64,000 nucleotides of DNA from contig OY754339.1 in NCBI GenBank assembly GCA_963573305.1, positions 10,029,941-10,093,940 of the forward strand, in the 5' to 3' direction. The DNA comes from Pyrrhosoma nymphula (lineage: Eukaryota; Arthropoda; Insecta; Odonata; Coenagrionidae). The notes beneath the pieces were generated by a model. That model searched no databases. It worked only from the letters and a program-made list of their open reading frames with translations, and had not been told where the DNA came from. Shown one piece after another: positions 56,680 to 64,000 of this stretch; position 1 is the stretch's first letter, and each line of letters begins with the position of its first letter. A program made the translations under genes and the position numbers.

Positions 56680-58294
56680 TCACTGGCAGTTTTTTTCATT
56701 CAAGTATTCTACCAGCTGATTGGTAGGTACTCGGAAAGTCCCCATTCTGCATCCCAACCTCATACACATTGTCTCGCTTTCCCTCCTAAAGATGTCCCTC
56801 TTCAATTCATCATATCTCCTACATCCTCGTATTTCGTCCAGAATTCCTATCCTCTTCCTTCCTCTTCCGCACTTCCCCAGTGTTCTCCCCTCTATCACTC
56901 TCTTCAACATGCCCTCTCCTCTCAAAAACTCCTCCATCCATCTCTTCTGCCTTCTCCGAACCTCTGCCACAAGCTTCCTCTCCTCTCCAACCATATTCAA
57001 TACCTCCTCGTTCGTCTTCCTCGCCATCCAGCTAACCATCTCTCTTCCTTCTCCAAACCCACATCTCAAACGTCTCAAGTCTACGCACATCCTCCTTTCG
57101 CAATGACCAAGTTTCCGACCCATATACCGCCACGCTCCATATTAAAGTTTTCACCAGCCTCTTCTTTACGTCTCTTCTCAGACCCCCCCTCATCAATTCC
57201 CTTCTCTTCGAAAATGCTTCTTTAGCAAGCGTAATTCTGCATATAATGTCCTTACCACTAAACCCATTCTCCTCCAAAATACTACCCAGATACGTAAACT
57301 GCTCTACCTGCTCTATCTTCTGCTCCCCCAACCTTATATTCAGCCTCGCCTTCTTACTTCTACAAAATCTCATTACTTTTGTTTTCTTGTGGTTGATCTT
57401 CATCCCATACTTTTCGCACTGGACCTCTAACGCATTCATCATTGACTGTAACCCCTTGACAGACTGACTTACCAATGCTTGATCATCCGCAAATTTCACC
57501 GATTTTTATCATCTCCCCTCCTACCTTTATTCCTACCTCCTTCTCCCCCATTCCTCCCTTGCCATTTCTTCTGAATACACGTTAAAAAGCAACGGCGATA
57601 GTGGGCACCCCTGCCGCACTCCTCGTCCTATCGTGGCCCATCCCGATTCTCCATTGGCTTCCCTAACCTGCGCCGTCTGGTTCATACACAAATTCCGAAT
57701 CAGACGCCTGTCCCTCCAATCGATCCCTAATTTCTTCAACACTTCCATTCATTTCGTCCAGTCCACCCGTATATCCCATCTACCTCTTCATCTTTATGAT
57801 TAGAGGTAGGCATATAAACCTGGATTATAACTAAATTCGTGGGATCTGCCTTTATTTCCACGACTATTATCCTATCACTCACCTGTTCTGCATACATTAC
57901 TTTTTTAACTATTTTCCTATTCATTACGAATGCAACCTTGCACTGACTTTCATTCCCTCCACTATAAATTATCTATAGTCATCGCTCCACTAGTCCCCGT
58001 CATCCTTCCATCTTACTTTATACCCTTGATGTCTACACCCACCCTCTCCATTTCTTGCTTTATATTCTCTAGCTTCCCCGCCCTCAGCATAGTCCTAACA
58101 TTCCACGTGCCTATTCTGATAGTTTCGTTCCTCTTCTTTATCTTCTTTCCCTCTGCTGCTGCTACGTCTGAGCAAGGATTTCGTGTGATGACGACCGCAG
58201 GGGCCTTGCGCCCACCGCTGCCGAGCACGACACCCGGCCCTATTGGCCGAGTCCTGTAGTTGCCAGGATTCATTATTATTTGTGAACTGTCCAT
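56680..58294 (-). pseudogene. internally deleted RTE-like LINE (endonuclease plus reverse transcriptase remnants)
   Basis: Read on the - strand. An APE-type endonuclease N-terminus carries GTWNVRTM (58088-58111), followed by a broken stretch with WKDDGD, then VNRK-like and IIQVYMPTS (near 57800). At about 57770 the frame jumps to RVDWTK and EVLKKLGIDWRDRR of the reverse transcriptase, so the endonuclease C-terminus, RT fingers and first catalytic Asp are deleted. Then come GVRQGCPLSPLLFNVY (57575-57622), the palm FADD (57482-57493), FTYLGS, and YGSETW. A C-terminal basic region (RRRQKRWMEEFLRGEG, GRGRKRIGI) ends near 56690. Separate frameshifts lie near 57500 and 57050, and stops lie near 58010. 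Intact RTE-type proteins are about 1000 residues; this copy is dead. RTE clade is my best reading; a related non-LTR clade is possible. Confidence 0.85.
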
Positions 58295-58299
58295 AATGT

Positions 58300-58925
58300 C
58301 AAGTTTTTTTTAAATTGAGATAGTATTCCGTGGCCTTACTCAATAGTGTTTTTTACGTGACGCCATCACTTCAGAGGCCACCCCACTGGTGTCACTGGCA
58401 TATGCTGGGAAAAATCTAAGACAAAACGTTTATGTATGGACCCTCCTCTTCAATTTATTAATATTGTAGGAAAGTGTAGGGTCAAATGATTTCATGAAAC
58501 ATTAGTAAATGATACTCTAAAAAAGAGTGTATCCTGAAAGTTTGAGCATCACCGGATAAGTTTAGTTTCAATGGAGGAGGAGATTATAATCCTCGTAAGC
58601 ACCATTTATGGATTTTGGAGAAGAAAATAAATAAATTCTATAGTGGAAGCTCCTTAGGGCTTGAGACGACAAGAGCACCCCTGTGTTGTCATTGAGGGAA
58701 TGCTAAAAGGAATATAAAGGTTCCTATTCCTGTATCTGAGACTGTTTTAATGATGTATCTGCTTGTAGCACAGATTTCAATTAGGTGTCCTAAAAATAGA
58801 TATAGGCTAAAACTAACATAGGTATTTTTGAACGCAAAGTAAAACTAATGAAAATGTTCAATGACTATTGAGGTAAAAACAAGGCTTAAGGAAAAATGGC
58901 AGCAAGTGATGCTATTGAAGTGACG
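58300..58925. other. gene-free stretch
   Basis: AT-rich sequence between the LINE and the SINE, with no feature seen. Confidence 0.4.
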
Positions 58926-58930
58926 AGTGT

Positions 58931-59128
58931 GTTTATTTATTTATTTTTATTTATTTAATCACCTCCGAAAACAGCACTTATGTTGGCCTTTACATCGGGG
59001 TAGTAACAATCAACAGTGGACAAGCACAAACAACCATGCCCTGGGAAGTGAAAGTTCCTCCCCAGGCGGGATTCGAACCCGCGACCTTTGTGTTATTAGG
59101 CGAGGACGTTACCCCGCCGCCTTGCGGA
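58931..59128 (-). repeat. tRNA-derived SINE, family B, nearly full copy
   Basis: On the - strand it starts with a tRNA-like head (59128 down to 59055): AAGGCGGCGGGGTAACGTCC, then CTCGCC and a perfect B box region GCGGGTTCGAATCCCGCC. The body includes CATGGTTGTTTGTGCTTGTC and GATGTAAAGGCCAACATAAG, and an AAATAAATAAAT tail ends at 58931. The head matches 14435-14512 and the body matches 20480-20577. The A box has two changes from consensus. Confidence 0.72.
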
Positions 59129-59129
59129 A

Positions 59130-62100
59130 AGATCTCTAAGAGAGCTATCTGGATGTCGTTGATTATAAATTGGCTTCTAGAGCATTGATGAAGAGATACT
59201 TTATGCAGATTTTCCTGATTGAGGAAGGAGATTATGTCAAATGTTATGCCTCAAATGTCACAATTAATGCTAGCGGGTGAAGAGCATGGGAGTTGACCGT
59301 TGCAGGTCGAGGTGTAAGACTTGTTCCCCGCGCTTCGTTCCTTGCGTCAGTTATGCCGAACAAACGGCTAGGGAGGGAGAGAGGCCTGGGAAAAATAAAA
59401 TCGGTATGGAAGATAACTAAGTCAGTTAATCTGGTTTATTACTCTCTTCAGATACCGTTTTGTCCATAGATTACTGGTAGTTTTTTCACTAAATAGAAAA
59501 TCATAGCGAGAAAATCTATATTAATCCCAGCGGATAGAAAACCAAAGGGATTGGAATTTTTAGAACTAATAACTAAGAGATCGTACTGTATGCTTAATCG
59601 TATAAGTAGAAGAGAAAAGGATTAATCATGTTGGAAGATTCAATTATTTAATTACCAGGAGGATTGTGGGTGTAATAATAAGGTTATTATGGTAAACACG
59701 GGAGCAGGGCGCAATGACTAATATAGAAATGACCAAAAATAGATCCGAGTGAGCCCTAAGGTATTAGGATTTAAAGGAAGAATTAGCTAGTGAGGTGAGA
59801 AATTTAACTGTGTGGGCACAATTTGTAAATATTTCGGATGTTTTTGCTAGCATTCGTTATTGAACATTTGGTAGAGATTTAGTTAGAGACTCTTCTGTAC
59901 CAAATGAGGTAATATTTGTTATGATGTACCACAATATCCTAGTATTATCTAAGCCTTTGCACTTTCCACGTGTCTGCTCACATTTTATCTCTGAATCTGC
60001 CTCATATGCTCATGCCACAGTGATACGTTTGACTGTCAAGGCCTCTTGCTCTCTATCTCTCTTCGTTCCTCTCAGTAATTCGGCTCTTTGTATTCCTCAG
60101 TATTTCATCTCCGATCTGATATCTGTGTGTGACGCCTTATGTTTCTTATCCTGCATACGCAACCGCTTGCACTGCATGGAATCACGAAGATTCGGAAGAG
60201 TGAGTTAAGCTGAACAAGGGGGGGAAGAGGGGGAGGATTAAACGAAGAGGGAACGGTGTAAGCGTTCAAATATACAAAAAACACAAGGGCGGGAAATATC
60301 AATATTTTTATAAGTCTGAACATTTTCTTTATGATATCTGACGTCACGTAAATCGCATTAAGTCAGCAGCCAATGGATTCAGGTCGAGCTTGGGGGAAAG
60401 TTTTTTCCGTTGCCCCTAGTTTTTCTTCTTATCCCCCCCCCCTGCCTACCCGTAAAACCGTGGCATGCGAACCTTATTTCCTCTATTCATGAACCGTAGT
60501 CTCCTTTGACTGACGCATCAAGCTCATTCACTTTTTTTCCACTGTCTTTTTTTTCTCTCGTTCCAGCACTCTTGCTTCTGTTCTGTCTCTTATCGTTGGC
60601 GCTCTCTGAGTACTGCTGGGTCTGTTTACTTTAATATTTACACCCGCGCGTTGATTTTCATAGATTTCGAAAGAAATATTAGCAAATTCTTCGCAATCTG
60701 GCTACCTATATTTTGCTTTATTCAAAACTAGTACTTAAAATTAATTAAAACTTAATTTTCTCCACTGAAAGTTTTATTGTAATAAGCGTTGCAGGTAGAT
60801 AAAATGCCGATTAGGCGTTGAAACTTAAAGTACCTATTTCCAAAACACTTCCGATGGAATGGTCATGATGAGGTTTCATGAATTATGGCCAGGTATAGTT
60901 GAAACAAAACCATGCGTTGGAAGCCAAGTATTACGCTCAGTCATATTTTATCCATCGTGAATTTTCTTTACATTTATGTATACAAGGAGACTTTTTAAAT
61001 ATTTATTTAAAATTTATAATTTTGTACATAGGTACACCACGAACAATCTCAGATCCCCAGGTGTGGTAACATAATTTCTTGGCCATTTCCATTTGAAAGC
61101 ATTCTTGTGTTGACCAGAATAGAAGTATAAAGACCACCAAAGTATAAGAAATATGATTACATTAGTAAATTGTACTACTCCGCCGATGTTTTGGGATACA
61201 GTAAGAATCATTTCATGGCCATTTTCAAAGTGTCTTTAGCTTCTCAGGATTTACAGGTGTGAATGAAATATCCAACTATTTCTTCTTTCCTAGCAATTAA
61301 ATTGATTATATCAACAGCAGTGTGCCACTAACATATGACACATCGTTAACATACGATTCAATTCTGTCTTCTCCCCTTTCTTTTTCCCCATCATATCCCT
61401 TTTCATGGCTTATGTCCTAACGCCTCTTAATTATACAATTGTAAACAAACTGGCTCAGTATTTTTGACCCACATTTATTAACGTTGTTGTTTACATAGAG
61501 TATTTTGCTAGGAGCTAAGTGAGGCTTCTAATAGAGCCTGATAACGCCTGACAGAGCCACGACAAAAAATTTTCCCGATTATTACGAACATGTAAATTAC
61601 GCTCCTAGTGTGAAATAATTGGTGGGCCTCTGACTGATTTTAGAAATACTTAACGAAAGTAAATTGAGCACAATTTTTAATTGTGTATTAGTGAATCAGC
61701 TTTTTACATAGTACTGCTTTCATGCGGAGTTTTCCCTGATTCCATTTAAACTCAATAAAGTGGTAAAATAAATTATTCGAATTAATTCACAGAGTTGTTC
61801 GCAGGGAAAAACACATGAATTGCGGATAATAGCTGTGGTTTTTGCGGGTCGCCCACCACTCGCGGTCAATTACCCGCCCGATACTACTCCCATCGAAAAT
61901 ATGAAGAAAAAAATCCAATACCCACCAATATTTATTGATAACACACAAAAAATACTAATATAACCCATGATGAGCCGAGAATCTGAAGCGCGGTCGTCAT
62001 ATACCAAAGTCGCTTTTTTTTAGTTTCTAACTGACATATTTTAGCATTATCTCTGGCCATTTAGTAATGTCACGTACTTTTGCATATCTGAAAATAAGCG

Positions 62101-62960
62101 TATCTTCCATTGACTCAATTATCAATATTAATAATAAAAGCTTGGGTAATGTTTTTGTTACTTAAAAGGATGGTATTGTATACTGGTGTAAACCTTAAGC
62201 GTAGACATGAAACCATTTACTCTGCCACTCCTTTTCTTTCTTAATAGGTTTTCTAAATATACTTTGTTACTTTATTCTCAAATTTTTAATGCATTTTTTA
62301 TCCCTTTTCCTTTCATTTCTATTATTGCTAGTTATTTTCATGGGTAATTCCATGGCCGTTCATCCTTAAGTTTTATGCTTAATTAATATCCGGAGACATT
62401 GGTAATTTTGCTTGTTTAGAGCTTTAGAATGGTGAGATAATTATGCTTCGATTACGGATTTCCCTGCTTTTGACACTCTATGTGAGTACTGTTGAGGAAA
62501 TACTACTATCCTCTCATTCCATAATGTGTGAGCATTTTACTACATATTACTCTCTAAAAACGTGCTCAGCTCATGTACACTGCAGAATGTGCACTTTACA
62601 ATGTGTATTCAATGACCGGGGAGGGGTAAAAAAGAGAGTGCTTCTCTAAGTGGATATCTATTATTGGCGAATTTGAAGTTGCCATGCCAGCTCACCAAGA
62701 GATTTTAAAACGTGATAAATATTCGAAACTTGCCTCCAACGAAGATTCATGGTGCATAACATTAATTTCTACCAGTGTTATAGTGCTCGTACCGAAGGTG
62801 TGAAGAATAAAGGCAGTTATTTTACCACAGGCACTACTAATTCCTTTTCTAAACTATGTTTGATCCAGCAAAAGAACGAGTTTGCCAGCCGGTAGCTGAA
62901 ATTGAAAATAGTATCCAGTATAAGTAATCGTTTCAGGCTTAACTTTGTGGAAGTTGGTAA
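59130..62960. other. gene-free stretch
   Basis: AT-rich sequence with a short G-rich patch at 60215-60240 and a C-run at 60435-60444. No exon, RNA or defined repeat was recognised. Confidence 0.4.
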
Positions 62961-62964
62961 CATC

Positions 62965-63140
62965 CATGATAGAACAACTTGGTTTGAATCCACACAGTTT
63001 ATTTCAAACGACCCGGGTTTCAGCAACTTACATTTTGATGATGTGATTTGAGGACCTGAAGATGGCACAAAATGTAAGTTGCTGAAACCCGGGTCGTTTG
63101 AAATAAACTGTGTGGATTCAAGCCAAGTTGTTCTATCATG
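62965..63140. repeat. 176-bp foldback of head-to-head hammerhead-like units
   Basis: Arms of about 73-75 bp (CATGATAGAACAACTTGG outermost, TTTCAAACGACCCGGGTTTC inside) are almost perfect reverse complements across a spacer of about 30 bp. Read outward, each arm gives TTGCTGAAACCCGGGTCG, TTTGAAATAAACTGTGTGG and TTCAAGCCAAGTTG. The + arm contains the most complete core, listed separately. No target duplication is clear. Confidence 0.75.
63056..63096 (+). ncRNA. most complete hammerhead-ribozyme-like core
   Basis: CUGAAGA (63056-63062), a stem UGGCA/UGCUG with wobble pairs and a loop of about 11, GAA, ACCCGGGU, and C, with the predicted cut between GUC and G at 63095/63096. All core boxes of a type I hammerhead are present (CUGANGA, GAA, UH). 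Helix III is a loop-less palindrome, so activity would need a dimer, as proposed for Penelope-like element ribozymes. The bases before the core (GGAC) can pair with those after the cut (GUUU). Activity is not shown by sequence. Confidence 0.42.
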
Positions 63141-63180
63141 AAGTATCCAGTATGTTTTGAAGTATCCCAGAAGGTTTCAA

Positions 63181-63250
63181 ACGATTATTGAACTAGTATT
63201 TAATTATAAAATAAAACGATTATTGAACTAGTATTTAATTATAAAATAAA
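63181..63250. repeat. exact tandem duplication, 35 bp x 2
   Basis: The unit beginning ACGATTATTGAACTAGTATT is repeated without a mismatch at a period of 35. It lies 40 bp from the foldback at 62965-63140. Confidence 0.9.
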
Positions 63251-64000
63251 ATCTAGTTCAAAACGGCTGGTTAGAACGGAGTTTTCATTCTTATTGTAGC
63301 GCATGATTTTTTTATTTACAACTTACCAATCTTTTAGAAGTTCATTCATTGGTGTAATCTACCGGTTAAAGGTAAGTTATAATGAAATTCAGAGAAAATT
63401 AAACCACATTTTTAGATATAGACGACTAAAATAACCGTCGGAACATTTTCATTTGATGTTAATTTCACCGCCAGAAAGTTAAGAGTACTTTTAATAATGC
63501 TACTACTTGTACTAATACTTGTACTACCTAATAGTAATACTTGGACGAAAAGAAGGCGCCAATTTAAAAAAAAGTAAAAATCGAGCAAAAGCTGTGAAAA
63601 TAAAGATGAATGAAAATAATGAAATCAGGCCTGACCTCGTGGAAATCATGGAGATCCATGATGAGAAAACCACCTTTGTTATTCCCACAAAACTTCAATT
63701 TCCAAAAAAACATGAATGGTTGACAGCGGCTTGATCCTATTGGGAGTGAGTAGTAGCGCATCATTTATGGGATCACATAGCTATGCATGTATGCTAGCGA
63801 TTATGCTTGTTTGTCAGAATGCTGGTTCTATGTCGCACGACAGTGGAAAGCTACCATGCTAGCGATGCGTGAGATCTTCTCGGATTCTCAACCAGGTTAG
63901 GCTTTCCATTCTGGCCGTTGTTTCAATGCCCGACTTATGCATTGTTCACAGGGCTAATTAACACTTACAGCGATGCATGAGTCGGGCCTTAAACAGCCTT
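63251..64000. other. gene-free stretch
   Basis: AT-rich sequence with no exon or defined repeat recognised. A 71-codon frame at 63519-63734 has no known domain. Confidence 0.4.

Noticed and set aside
1..64000. CRISPR arrays, bacterial operons or phage genes
   Set aside because: No regularly spaced repeats, ribosome-binding sites or dense coding; the splice-flanked Ig exon and the SINE/LINE content show a eukaryotic genome.

Overview
The window looks like non-coding genomic DNA of an insect or another arthropod with long introns. It is AT-rich and full of degenerate transposon debris, with no operons, ribosome-binding sites or dense coding. The only protein-coding piece I can defend is one 208-bp exon at 55540-55747 on the + strand. 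It has a polypyrimidine/CAG acceptor and a GTGAGT donor, and it encodes the second half of an immunoglobulin domain almost identical to the Ig1 exon of insect DIP (Dpr-interacting protein)/lachesin-like cell-surface receptors. No partner exon is visible 55 kb upstream or 8 kb downstream, so most of the window is probably intron or flank of that gene. The species cannot be fixed from the sequence.

Layout. 1-4.2 kb: AT-rich, a C-rich islet, no gene. 4.2-7.7 kb: tRNA-derived SINE copies (family A), a piggyBac-like end, a dispersed repeat and a diverged 170-bp tandem duplication. 8.4-10.8 kb: G-rich then C-rich strand-asymmetric islands. 12-18.6 kb: a candidate recursive-splicing exon (12044-12089), a LINE C-terminal fragment, a SINE B head, several hammerhead-like repeat ends, an inverted-repeat element, and a neat 261-bp MITE (18040-18300) with 28-bp terminal repeats and ATTT target duplications. 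20-27.5 kb: SINE B and C pieces, a pogo/Tigger-like end, a near-perfect hairpin in TA microsatellite, and dispersed repeats. 32-41.7 kb: C-rich islands, more hammerhead-like ends, a SINE A copy, and a roughly 490-bp foldback element. 45-51.6 kb: a second piggyBac-like end, twin hairpins, a head-to-head SINE A pair, and a 5S-rRNA-derived repeat. 55.5-59.1 kb: the Ig exon, an internally deleted RTE-like LINE on the - strand, and a fuller SINE B copy. 63 kb: the best hammerhead-like copy, inside a foldback.

The strongest unexplained pattern is a set of about nine scattered repeat ends. Each has, or has traces of, CUGANGA, then a short hairpin, GAA, a self-complementary block, and UC or UU. The self-complementary block differs between loci (ACGU, ACUAGU, ACCGGU, ACCCGGGU, ACC-AC-GGU) yet stays able to pair with itself, and the preceding hairpin also changes on both sides together. 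That is the architecture and covariation expected of minimal hammerhead ribozymes with very short helix III, as described at the ends of Penelope-like retroelements. Several copies are arranged head to head, making long palindromes. No Penelope protein is visible here, so the assignment to that class is inference.
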